From NCBI GenBank assembly GCA_029256185.1, contig JAQSYI010000003.1:62001-126000 (forward strand): a DNA stretch of 64,000 nucleotides. The letters are read 5' to 3'. Position numbers and translations under genes: made by a program. The notes beneath the pieces were generated by a model that saw only the letters and a list, made by a program, of their open reading frames with translations, had not been told where the DNA came from and did not search any database. The first letter of the stretch is position 1. Each line of letters begins with the position of its first letter. This document shows, one piece after another, positions 56,636 to 64,000 of the stretch. The stretch is from Paenibacillaceae bacterium (lineage in GTDB: Bacteria > Bacillota > Bacilli > Paenibacillales > NBRC-103111).

Positions 56636-58492
56636 TTACCTCCAATTTGATAAAAGTGCTGAATTTACGATCACAACAACCGAGCCAATATTATGTACTA
56701 ATGCTCCTAACACCGGGTTTAGAATGCCTGTCATAGCCAAGATGATGGCCACGAAGTTAAGCAGCATGGAAAGGGTTAAATTCAATTTAATCGTCTTCAT
56801 TGTCTTTTTGGATAACCGCAGCAAGTGGGGAATACACTTGATTTCATCACCGATCAACGCGATATCTGCAGCATCCACAGCAATATCACTGCCGATACCG
56901 CCCATTGCTACTCCTACATGCGCTTTCTTTAGTGCAGGTGCATCATTAACTCCATCACCAACCATACATACCATTTCATCTTTATTTTGATATTGTTCAA
57001 TAATGGACATTTTGTTTTCAGGCAAACAATTGGAATGAATATTGGAAATTCCCACGGCCTGTCCAATATGGGACGCTGCTTGAGAATTGTCACCGGTCAA
57101 CAGTACACTTTTTACACCGATTGCCTGAATCCCGCTAATCACATCGACAGCATCTGCCCGCAAGGTGTCCGAGAGGGCAATAAATCCTGTTGCATTGTTG
57201 TTCACGGCAACATACATGATCGTAGAACCCGCATTTTTATATTCCTGTGCTTTATTCATCAGCTCTTGTGGCGGAGCAATCGAATACTCCGATAGCAGTT
57301 CTTCATTTCCCGTGAGAATAACGTTATTCTCTACCGTCGCCTGTACACCGCGTCCTGGAAGCATGGTAAAGGATTGCGGTTCTTGAAGCGCTTCTTTTGA
57401 AACGGATTTGTAATGAGTAATAATGGCTTTTCCCAGCGGGTGCTCCGAACGCAATTCAGCAGAGGCGACCAAAGATAATACGGTTCCGGCAGCGATGTTT
57501 GGATCGAAGCTTTCAACAGCTGCAACAGCAGGCTTGCCATACGTAAGAGTCCCTGTCTTATCAAAGGCAATATGAGTTACTTTGGCCAGTCTTTCCAGCG
57601 CATCGCCTTCACGGATTAAAATTCCGTATTTGGTGGCATTGCCAATACCGGCCATAATAGCGGTCGGAGTGGCGAGAACCAATGCACAAGGGCAAAATAC
57701 AACCAATATAGTAACCGAACGGATAATTTCCCCTGTCACGAGCCAAGTGATAAAAGCCGAGCTTAAAGCGATCACCACAATCCAGGTGGCCCATCTGTCT
57801 GCAATTCCGACGATCTTGGCCTTGCTGGCATCAGCCGACTCCACCAGCTTAATCATTCTCTGCAGCGAGCTGTCTTCTCCAACCTTTGTAGCCCTCATAT
57901 CGAATGTCCCGTATTGATTGACGGTTCCGCTGGATACCTCGTCCCCAATCCCTTTGTCCACAGGTAATGATTCGCCGGTCATAACCGCTTGGTTAATCGA
58001 GGTCTGCCCATTGATAATCACACCGTCCACCGCAATGGTTTCTCCTGCAAGCACACGGAGAATGTCGCCCACTTGCACCTGCTCGGCCGGAATAATGGTT
58101 TCCCCGGTATTCTGAACAATCCTTGCCGTGCGAGGCGTGAGCTGCACCAATTTTTCTATACCTGCACGGGCTTTGGAAACCGTCCGCTCCTCGAGTAAAG
58201 CGCCAATGACCATAATAAAAGCCACCTCGCCCGCGGCAAAGGTCTCCCCAATAAATACAGCAGCGATCAAAGCGATGGCTACCAGTACATCGGCTTTGAT
58301 ATCAAACTCCGTAATCAGCCCTTCTATAGCTCCTTTGATGATAGGAATGCCGCATAACAATATGGCTGCCCACGCCGGGTCAACCGGGAACTCCCGTCCG
58401 AAGAGGTTGAAAAAACTCACAATAAGGGACAACCCGGACACTACTACAAACAGTACCGTTCGCCTCTCCTCGTCCAATATCCAATTTTTCAT
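56636..58492 (-). CDS. Heavy-metal P1B-type ATPase without N-terminal metal-binding domain
   Basis: 618 residues. The core is intact: TGES, CPCALVLATP in the transport helix, phosphorylated Asp in FDKTGTLT, SEHPLGKA, MVGDGVNDAPAL. The first membrane helix begins by residue 13, so no HMA or His-rich domain is present. CPC with no metal-binding domain suggests Zn/Cd/Co-type or a related export. GGAGGAG precedes the ATG. A Fur-box-like sequence overlaps its promoter (58540-58572), raising iron or another Fur-family metal as the signal. Confidence 0.93.
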   Translation of the reverse strand: MKNWILDEERRTVLFVVVSGLSLIVSFFNLFGREFPVDPAWAAILLCGIPIIKGAIEGLITEFDIKADVLVAIALIAAVFIGETFAAGEVAFIMVIGALLEERTVSKARAGIEKLVQLTPRTARIVQNTGETIIPAEQVQVGDILRVLAGETIAVDGVIINGQTSINQAVMTGESLPVDKGIGDEVSSGTVNQYGTFDMRATKVGEDSSLQRMIKLVESADASKAKIVGIADRWATWIVVIALSSAFITWLVTGEIIRSVTILVVFCPCALVLATPTAIMAGIGNATKYGILIREGDALERLAKVTHIAFDKTGTLTYGKPAVAAVESFDPNIAAGTVLSLVASAELRSEHPLGKAIITHYKSVSKEALQEPQSFTMLPGRGVQATVENNVILTGNEELLSEYSIAPPQELMNKAQEYKNAGSTIMYVAVNNNATGFIALSDTLRADAVDVISGIQAIGVKSVLLTGDNSQAASHIGQAVGISNIHSNCLPENKMSIIEQYQNKDEMVCMVGDGVNDAPALKKAHVGVAMGGIGSDIAVDAADIALIGDEIKCIPHLLRLSKKTMKTIKLNLTLSMLLNFVAIILAMTGILNPVLGALVHNIGSVVVIVNSALLSNWR

Positions 58493-58539
58493 CTAACCGT
58501 CTCCTCCAAATCATCTCCGACTATACCGCATACCCCTAT

Positions 58540-58572
58540 ATGGTATTATGGATGATAATGATTGTCAATATC
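58540..58572 (-). promoter_or_regulatory. Promoter with Fur-family box before the P1B ATPase
   Basis: GATAATGATTGTCAATATC (58554-58572) matches 16 of 19 positions of the Fur consensus. On the minus strand the -35 TTGACA lies within it, then a 17-base spacer and TACCAT, so a bound Fur-family protein would block the polymerase. Confidence 0.65.
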
Positions 58573-58582
58573 TGAAAAACGA

Positions 58583-58615
58583 AAAAATCTTGACGGAATA
58601 TTCTCCATCAAGATT
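58583..58615 (-). terminator. Terminator reading leftward
   Basis: AATCTTGA (58586-58593)/TCAAGATT (58608-58615) with inner GGA/TCC pairs, followed on the minus strand by TTTTTCGTTTTT. It insulates the ATPase promoter from the gene at 58720. Confidence 0.7.
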
Positions 58616-58678
58616 CATATAACACCGGTTTGCATTAATTTGTCCAAGCCTGCCCTTTGAAATCATCCTTACATTGTA

Positions 58679-58707
58679 AAACCCGCCTTGTGGACCAAAG
58701 CGGGTTT
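58679..58707 (-). terminator. Hairpin just after the 58720 gene
   Basis: AAACCCGC (58679-58686) and GCGGGTTT (58700-58707) with a 13-base loop and a short T-run on the minus strand. Confidence 0.55.
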
Positions 58708-58719
58708 CGGATATTTCCG

Positions 58720-58878
58720 TCATTTGTTAATCTGATAAGCGCCAAATTGTTCTATTTCTTCGAGAGCCTTGTAGCCGAAAGTTTCCACAAGCTCATCCTT
58801 GGTAATTTGCTTGCCGTGCAAGGTAGTGCCGTCATACCGGATTATCTTGCCTTCCTTCACCAGAAAAATATCATCCAT
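58720..58878 (-). CDS. Small protein of unknown function
   Basis: 52 residues from ATG 58878, which follows CGGAGGA with good spacing. Sequence begins MDDIFLVKEGKIIRYDGTT and is acidic with a C-terminal ETFGYKALEEIEQFGAYQ. No domain recognised. Two hairpins follow, so it is likely a real independent gene. Confidence 0.55.
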   Translation of the reverse strand: MDDIFLVKEGKIIRYDGTTLHGKQITKDELVETFGYKALEEIEQFGAYQINK

Positions 58879-58978
58879 CCGAATTCCTCCGTTCAGGTGT
58901 ACTGGTAAAACCAAATTGGCAAAATCATGGTCATGTCATGTTTAGTATAGCATAGTAACAGATCATGATACCAGAGAG

Positions 58979-59402
58979 CTAACCAATTTTTATGTTGGTT
59001 TCATTTGCTTTCTTTTGCAGCAAAGCCGCCCACAGGCCCGATCTGCCCAAATAATCGCTGGGTTGTTCTATCTCGTGCATCCTCCGTATTTCCATACACT
59101 CAAAATCACTGAATATCAGAGCTAATTTTTCCGGGGTATAGCCAAGTCCGCCCTTCAGACTACGTTGGCGGTAAACCTCCCAATCTGAAATACCGGTTCC
59201 GTAGTTCCAGTACCTTTCCTACTGATGAGAACGCATTATTCTTGAAATATTGAACCAAATTTTCATCCGGAGCATTTACGAAGAACGGTATCTCCCTTCC
59301 TCTCTCAGAGTAAAAAGCATCCCAATTAAATTTCGATTGTTCCTTCAATAAAGCATCCAGCATGCTTAGGATATCTTCATTGCTGTAAATCGTCTCGGCC
59401 AT
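58979..59402 (-). pseudogene. Collapsed SAM-dependent methyltransferase gene
   Basis: Minus-strand 59402-59160 encodes a methyltransferase N-terminus (NWDAFYSERGREIPFF, ENLVQYFKNNAFSSVGKVLEL) that reaches the point where the SAM-binding GCGPGR loop should begin, then ends in unrelated residues at a stop. In another frame, 59157-58979 encodes a methyltransferase C-terminus (GYTPEKLALIFSDFECMEI, YLGRSGLWAALLQKK). The whole central Rossmann part is missing. It lies just downstream of the winged-helix/ATPase gene, 16 bases away. Confidence 0.75.
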
Positions 59403-59418
59403 AATCTGCCCTCCTGAT

Positions 59419-60522
59419 CTAATGCAAATGCACGGTTAAATTCGGGTACGATATTGCCAATCGTTCCAACTGCTGAAGGATTGTATCTCTGTCAAAGCCT
59501 TTGCGGAATAACTCAGGATCAGGTCTGAAGGTAATGCTGGTACCGTTGGATTGAGTTATGCCTACTGTGATCAGATCGGATTGGGGAATACCATGACTAT
59601 AATCTTGACGGTAGATATAACCATCCTTGTGGACCTCAACCGTAAGACTATAGGCCAGAGCATTGACAATGGCAATATTGATCCCTTTTTCCGTGCCAGG
59701 TGCCTGATACGGAGTCTGATCACTAAATCTCTCAATGTCCGTCAATACAGTCTGCACAGTGGATGTATTGCTGTTTTGAAATATTTTTACAGGAATTCCC
59801 CTGCCGTTATCCGCAATGCTAGCTCCCCCATTTGCATGCAAGAAAATGTGAATTTCATTACCGAAGCCTGCAACGTGCTCAAGAATGGAATTCTCCACTA
59901 CTGCCCATAACAGCAAATTAACATCGTAACCATCCTTGCCGGATTTCCCCAGATATATTCCTGCGGAATTTCTCACTTCGGCCATGTCCATATAATTGCT
60001 GGTATCCAGCATATCCACAACAGCGGATAATAACAAAAGAAGAGGCAATCTCCGGTGATTGGGCAACGTATAGCGTCCATTGTTATCCTGTATTAACAAG
60101 TCGGCTCCCTGCAATGCCTTCAAATGGTGATATAACTGCCCGGTAGTTCCTAAGCTTAATTTTTCCACGATTTCTGCGCCGGTAAGGGATTCCACAAGTA
60201 TGGAGGTTATGATATCCAGCCGGGGTTTACTTCCCAGGGCAGAAAGAATTTTTGCTATTCTGTCGTTGCCTGTGCCAAGCAACTGCTCCAATTGTTTTTC
60301 CTTAGGCTCCCAACGCCATACTTCTCCATTGGAGTGATATTGGCCGGCGTAATAAACCGATCCTGATGTCCCCACATCCTTGATTTCGTTGCTATCATTG
60401 GAAAGTTTGATGTAAGAGCGGATATCCGTCATATTTTGAACAAGTTTTTGAAGTTCCGCCATTTGTGCTTTTAGAGCATTGATCTCCTTACGCCACTCTT
60501 CGTCGATAATTATCGCCTCCAT
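59419..60522 (-). CDS. Winged-helix protein fused to a GyrB-like GHKL ATPase domain
   Basis: Up to 367 residues. Residues 1-35 are a coiled coil; about 85-165 an ArsR-like winged helix (RIAKILSALGSKPRLDIITSILVES, GTTGQLYHHLKALQGADLL); about 205-365 resemble the first half of GyrB (VVENSILEH, GGASIADNGRGIPVKI, GINIAIVNALAYSLTVEVHKDG, GTSITFRPDPELF). The GyrB catalytic Glu is Ala here (WAVVENS), while the Mg-binding Asn and the ADNGRG loop remain, so ATP may bind without fast turnover. There is no toprim or topoisomerase part. ATG 60522 has no ribosome binding site; GGAGG within codons 1-3 is followed by ATT and ATC. Probably a nucleotide-responsive transcription factor. Confidence 0.75.
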   Translation of the reverse strand: MEAIIIDEEWRKEINALKAQMAELQKLVQNMTDIRSYIKLSNDSNEIKDVGTSGSVYYAGQYHSNGEVWRWEPKEKQLEQLLGTGNDRIAKILSALGSKPRLDIITSILVESLTGAEIVEKLSLGTTGQLYHHLKALQGADLLIQDNNGRYTLPNHRRLPLLLLLSAVVDMLDTSNYMDMAEVRNSAGIYLGKSGKDGYDVNLLLWAVVENSILEHVAGFGNEIHIFLHANGGASIADNGRGIPVKIFQNSNTSTVQTVLTDIERFSDQTPYQAPGTEKGINIAIVNALAYSLTVEVHKDGYIYRQDYSHGIPQSDLITVGITQSNGTSITFRPDPELFRKGFDRDTILQQLERLAISYPNLTVHLH

Positions 60523-60529
60523 TTTTACG

Positions 60530-60543
60530 ATATTACGTAATAT
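60530..60543. promoter_or_regulatory. Perfect palindrome upstream of the winged-helix/ATPase gene
   Basis: ATATTACGTAATAT, 14 bp, lies within eight bases of the ATG at 60522. A candidate autoregulatory operator. Confidence 0.6.
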
Positions 60544-60710
60544 TTTATAGATTTATTATAACAAAAATTTAGACGGCAGTAAAGAATTACCATGCTATGT
60601 TTTTATCAATTTTAATAAGCCATTGAACCTTTCCCTGTGCAGCAAATTGACGCATTAATTACATAAATAACGAATAAATGCTGCCGCCGTTGAAGTTGTC
60701 AGATGTATAA

Positions 60711-60732
60711 TTACATAACTTATATTATGTAA
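60711..60732. promoter_or_regulatory. TTACATAA inverted repeat
   Basis: TTACATAA (60711-60718) and TTATGTAA (60725-60732), perfect 8-bp arms, 6-base spacer; a further ATTACATAA lies near 60658. With the 60530 palindrome these are three TTAC-TAA-type sites in the 260-bp gap, which holds no gene. Confidence 0.55.
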
Positions 60733-60782
60733 ACTTATATTGCCAAGAGATACCGCCTCTTGGCAAAGCCCTCATGGAAAAG

Positions 60783-61355
60783 TTATTGTTCAATCCGGAT
60801 ATACTGCCGGTGCTTTAATTCAAATTGTTCACTGATTTCAAAGCTGGAGAGCTGAATGGTTGTGGACAGACTCTCGTCTCCCGGCTCCTCTTCCTCATCG
60901 AACCAACAGGAATACAATTCGAACCAAGCGTTCCCCTCCCCGGTCTCCCTGAACAAGTCGAACAGCACCTGAATGCATCTGACATTGGCCTCATATTCAT
61001 CCGGAAACCATTCCTTCATCCCCGGGTTCAGATGAAAACCTCCCATATTGGCGCCAACCCCGTATACATAAGGCTGCTGAAAATGCCGGCGGATTGCCTC
61101 ACTTTCCCTGCCTAACTCACTAATATAGATCCCTGCGGCATCCGCCATCTTATCATAGACCGCAATCCGATCCTCTTGTATCCAGGACAGATCTATCACC
61201 TGTTCCAAGGGTACTGCCCCCTCCATAGGCTGATGGGACAAAAACCGTATAGCCAAGGGTTCATGATTCCCGCTTCGATCGTGGGTTGATTTTCTGGAGC
61301 CCCGTTCCCCCAAAGGAAGCGGGCTGCTTGAACCAATATAATGAAAAAGACTCAT
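60783..61355 (-). CDS. Protein of unknown function
   Basis: 190 residues from ATG 61355 (GAGAGGAGG upstream). The protein is acidic at its C-terminal half (CWFDEEEEPGDE) and has no signal peptide or membrane helix. HFQQPYVYGVGANMGGFHLNPGM is a striking aromatic/Gly stretch. I do not recognise the family. Confidence 0.6.
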   Translation of the reverse strand: MSLFHYIGSSSPLPLGERGSRKSTHDRSGNHEPLAIRFLSHQPMEGAVPLEQVIDLSWIQEDRIAVYDKMADAAGIYISELGRESEAIRRHFQQPYVYGVGANMGGFHLNPGMKEWFPDEYEANVRCIQVLFDLFRETGEGNAWFELYSCWFDEEEEPGDESLSTTIQLSSFEISEQFELKHRQYIRIEQ

Positions 61356-61474
61356 TCTCTGCCTCCTCTCTACATTCTTTTGGGAAATCGAAGGCCCTTG
61401 CGCCCTCTCTTTGCTCAGAACAGTTCAACGCAGCCGCCGCGGCTATAACTATTCTGCCGATCCACTTACTGGAG

Positions 61475-62311
61475 TTATTTCCCGCCAAGGTTTCTTAGAA
61501 TCTCATGATAGCGTTTTGTGCCCAACAGGCTTGGTTCACCTTTTTTGCAAAAGGCAAGCCCGGATAACTTCGGAACAACACGTTCAACTACGATCTGCTC
61601 ACCGGCCATCTTGGATTCCAGCGCTTCCAAGGCTTCGAGAAACCGTTTGTCATGCTTCGCCCGGTTATAAAAGGATAAAACATAGACGTATACAAAAAGG
61701 TTATAGTTGCGGAAGGGATATTCCACCTGCATGAATAATGTGCCTATTCCATAATGGCATGGGCCGATGGGCATCCTGATAGTCCAATGTTCCAGCAAAA
61801 AATCCACAGCCTTGTCAAGCGCCGGCTCTTTGTTAAGATAATCGCTAAACCGGAATGAGTTCAAAGCGGTTAGTGTTGGGAACGGATTGGAATACTCGGT
61901 TTCCGGGCCCCGGCCAAAGGAAAACTTATTGCAGCGCCAGCCACCGTCGGTATATTGGATTTCCAAAAGATGCTGGAAGGTTGTTTGCAGTCTGGCATCG
62001 GAAGCATACCCCATGTGGCAAAGCACATTGGCGGCGTGAATCGTCTGGCAGGGGTAAATGGAGCCTTGCGGGTACAGCTTAAACCGCCCATCCTTCTGCC
62101 ATGTGCTGAAGAACAATTCAGCGGCTTCTTTCAGCAATGGCTCAGCAGGTTCCATTCCTAATTCCAATAAATAAAGTACGCTCTCCAGCGTTGAAAACGG
62201 CGCTCCTTTTAACAGGCGTTTGTCGGGTGTAGTCCACAGATCGCCTCCATTATCGTATCTATGGGATAATATGGCTGCAATATCGGATTCATACTGAGAC
62301 TCTAATGGCAC
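61475..62311 (-). CDS. Prenyltransferase/squalene-cyclase-like alpha-toroid protein
   Basis: About 278 residues. GTG 62311 is placed eight bases after GGAGG. The chain shows repeated helical blocks with QW-like motifs (FSTWQKDGRFKLYP, LLEIQYTDGGWRCNKFSFG) and PCQTIHAANVLCHMGY, resembling the alpha/alpha toroid of terpene cyclases or prenyltransferase beta subunits. The DxDD and zinc motifs of those enzymes are not evident, so the activity is open. It stands between an unknown gene and a Vat-type gene, all on the minus strand. Confidence 0.65.
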   Translation of the reverse strand: MPLESQYESDIAAILSHRYDNGGDLWTTPDKRLLKGAPFSTLESVLYLLELGMEPAEPLLKEAAELFFSTWQKDGRFKLYPQGSIYPCQTIHAANVLCHMGYASDARLQTTFQHLLEIQYTDGGWRCNKFSFGRGPETEYSNPFPTLTALNSFRFSDYLNKEPALDKAVDFLLEHWTIRMPIGPCHYGIGTLFMQVEYPFRNYNLFVYVYVLSFYNRAKHDKRFLEALEALESKMAGEQIVVERVVPKLSGLAFCKKGEPSLLGTKRYHEILRNLGGK

Positions 62312-62350
62312 TTTCTTCGCCTCCATTACGTGCATTCAGTATATAAACTT

Positions 62351-62992
62351 TCATATCCCCAGCTTTTTCAGTGAAGCAATATCATGGGCGGACGTTAAGA
62401 GCTCCAGATGATCGAATATCCGCTGTTCAGTCCAATCCCACCAACACAGCTTAAGCAACAATTCAACCGTTTCTTCATCAAACCGCTTCCTGATCAGTCT
62501 GGCAGGAGTGCCTCCAACAATGGCATAGGGATCCACATGCTTCGTCACCGTGGCATTGGAGGCAATGATGGCGCCGTCTCCTATCTGTACTCCGGGCATA
62601 ATCGTAACGTTCTGTCCGATCCATACATCGTTGCCGATGACTGTGTCGCCTTTAAAGGGGAGCTGCTCCAAATCGGGAGTAACCTTCTCCCATCCCCCGC
62701 CAAATATATTGAACGGATACGTGGTCAGACCGTCCATGCGGTGGTTGGCTCCGTTCATGATGAAGGTTATCCCTTCGGCAATAGCGCAGAATTTGCCGAT
62801 AATCAGCTTATCGCCCAGAAATTCATAATGATGCTGAATGTGATCGTAAAAATTCTCGGGATTGCTATGATTGTCACTATAATAGGTGTAATCGCCAATC
62901 TCCACATTCGGGCGCTTCGGCAAATTAGCGATATAGCAGACTGTTCTTATGCTTTCATTGGGATAAAGCTTATGTTTGTCTGGTCCAAGCAT
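62351..62992 (-). CDS. Vat-family O-acetyltransferase (streptogramin A type)
   Basis: 213 residues, the usual Vat size. NGANHRMDG with the catalytic His, YPFNIFGGGWEK, LPFKGDTVIGNDVWIGQNVTIMPGVQIGDGAIIASN region (hexapeptide beta-helix) and a helical C-terminal tail match Vat(D)-like enzymes, which acetylate group A streptogramins. Some relatives have other substrates, so resistance is inferred. GGGGGAG precedes GTG 62995/ATG 62992. Confidence 0.88.
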   Translation of the reverse strand: MLGPDKHKLYPNESIRTVCYIANLPKRPNVEIGDYTYYSDNHSNPENFYDHIQHHYEFLGDKLIIGKFCAIAEGITFIMNGANHRMDGLTTYPFNIFGGGWEKVTPDLEQLPFKGDTVIGNDVWIGQNVTIMPGVQIGDGAIIASNATVTKHVDPYAIVGGTPARLIRKRFDEETVELLLKLCWWDWTEQRIFDHLELLTSAHDIASLKKLGI

Positions 62993-63108
62993 CACGTTAC
63001 TCCCCCTTGTAAAAATGGCGCGTGAAAGGTTATTGGCCCGTCTATCTATAATGTTTTCCGGGCTAATGCATGCTATATTTTACCATATCATAAAAAAGCC
63101 TATGCCAT

Positions 63109-64000
63109 TTATTCGATACGCATGCCCAGCTTCCTTTCGCCAATCATAGCCGTTTCCATGCTTCCATCCCTGGAGTAACGGATGCCGGTCAAGAGCAGAT
63201 TTTCCAGCAGGATACCATCAAAGCGCACCAATGCCTTCTTGAGTGCTTCATCTGCGTCCAGAACCAGCTGCACCCGCTTCTCGATAGGCAGATCCAGCTT
63301 TTTGCGGTAGTCCTGAACGGCGCGCACCACTTCCCGCACCAGTCCCTCCTGCTCCAACTCCTCGGTGATGGCCGTATTCAGCGCTACCGTAATCTGATTG
63401 CCTGATGCAGAAGCGAAGCCTTCCTTGGCCCGTTTCTCTACAAGAAGCTCTTCCAAAGCAAGCTGCACGGCCTCTCCGTCTATAATCAGGTCAAGCGTGC
63501 CTGTTTCCACCGCTTTTTTGGCCTCTGCCGCGGATAGCTGCTTTAACATATTTTGCACCGGCCCTACTAGCTTGCCGTATTTCTTCCCCGCTGCCTTCAG
63601 ATTCAGTTTTACCACAAAATCGACGAAACCTGAATCCCCTTCAACAAGACGAATCTGCTTCACATTAATCTCGTCTTGGATAATGGATTCGAACCGGCTC
63701 AAGTGAAAAGTTCCCTCCAGTGATACCAGCAGCTCGGACAGGGGTTGTCTGGTTTTGATTCCTGTCTCGTTGCGGATATTGCGGGCCAGTTCCACGATTC
63801 GTCTGGCGGTCTCCATATCCGACTCAAGTGCAGCATCTATGGCTTCTTCCTCCACCTGGGGATAATTTGCCAGATGCACGCTTCCTTCTCCATTCAGATT
63901 CCCATAGATGTCCTCCGCAATCAGGGGAGCGTAAGGAGCAATCATCCGCGCCAGCTTCAGGAGCACACTCTCCAGGGTCTGGTACGCCTGCAGCTTGTCA
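63109..64000 (-). CDS. ileS: Isoleucyl-tRNA synthetase, C-terminal part (type 2-like; 5' part beyond window)
   Basis: Minus-strand frame open past the right edge, 297 codons including the stop. The visible part covers the end of the anticodon-binding domain (MIAPYAPLIAEDIYGNL, ARRIVELARNIRNETGIKTRQPL) and a long C-terminal extension with LALEELLVEKRAKEGFASASG and AVQDYRKKLDLPIEKRVQLVLDAD. The extension is that of the long type 2 (eukaryote-like) enzymes, which are less sensitive to mupirocin, instead of the zinc-finger tail of type 1. A T-box leader would lie beyond the window. Confidence 0.9.
   Translation of the reverse strand, partial: DKLQAYQTLESVLLKLARMIAPYAPLIAEDIYGNLNGEGSVHLANYPQVEEEAIDAALESDMETARRIVELARNIRNETGIKTRQPLSELLVSLEGTFHLSRFESIIQDEINVKQIRLVEGDSGFVDFVVKLNLKAAGKKYGKLVGPVQNMLKQLSAAEAKKAVETGTLDLIIDGEAVQLALEELLVEKRAKEGFASASGNQITVALNTAITEELEQEGLVREVVRAVQDYRKKLDLPIEKRVQLVLDADEALKKALVRFDGILLENLLLTGIRYSRDGSMETAMIGERKLGMRIE

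Overview
The window looks like chromosome from a Gram-positive, spore-forming member of the Bacillales, most likely Paenibacillus or a close relative. The evidence is: strong GGAGG-type ribosome binding sites with many TTG/GTG starts; an SLH-anchored surface glycosidase; a lipoprotein/two-permease (lplABC-type) sugar importer without its own ATPase beside a large membrane-bound AraC regulator; a ydaO-type c-di-AMP riboswitch; and a spore-surface-like protein. No rRNA, tRNA, CRISPR array, insertion sequence or phage gene is recognisable.

Positions 1-19000 form a glycan-use region: a GH38 alpha-mannosidase cut by the left edge with a divergent AraC regulator; a sensor-AraC regulator divergent from the importer operon; a 1102-residue SLH-anchored glycosidase; then a chain of four tightly coupled genes (beta-propeller lyase-like protein, hexapeptide acetyltransferase, GH105/88 unsaturated uronyl hydrolase, heparinase II/III-like lyase) closed by another AraC gene. 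The combination suggests surface cleavage of a uronic-acid-containing polysaccharide, import, and intracellular trimming. A decayed second solute-binding protein lies between the glycosidase and the lyase chain.

Positions 19100-27900 hold a PfpI/DJ-1 protein, a CNNM/CBS transporter whose ribosome binding site is buried in a hairpin, a CsoR-type metal sensor, a complete c-di-AMP riboswitch with terminator ahead of an alpha/beta hydrolase that has lost its catalytic histidine, a rifampicin phosphotransferase (Rph), and a MerR regulator with an aldo/keto reductase. The MerR promoter (19-bp spacer carrying a 7-4-7 inverted repeat) recurs 20 kb away in front of a zinc alcohol dehydrogenase.

Positions 27900-34700 are one apparent operon: BlaI-type repressor, M56 metalloprotease, MoxR ATPase, DUF58 protein, membrane transglutaminase and a small FMN_bind-like protein. 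Next comes an abnormal gene in which a response regulator is joined to the back half of a histidine kinase, then an AT-rich TetR/MFS drug-efflux pair. Positions 38400-43500 carry a secreted protein, an ABC transporter and a two-component system, preceded by 11-bp-period direct repeats. Positions 43700-52400 hold a redox set (aldo/keto reductase, AraC, flavodoxin lipoprotein, DUF4405 protein, alcohol dehydrogenase), a TetR-methionine aminopeptidase pair, and a MocR-type regulator divergent from azlCD.

Positions 52400-64000 hold a spore-surface-like protein, an arsR-acr3-arsC operon, a P1B metal ATPase under a Fur-box-like site, a collapsed methyltransferase gene, a winged-helix protein fused to a GyrB-like ATPase domain with palindromes at its promoter, several orphan genes, a Vat-type acetyltransferase, and the 3' end of a long-form (type 2-like) isoleucyl-tRNA synthetase cut by the right edge. 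All functional statements come from reading the sequence and from family knowledge; no searches were run.
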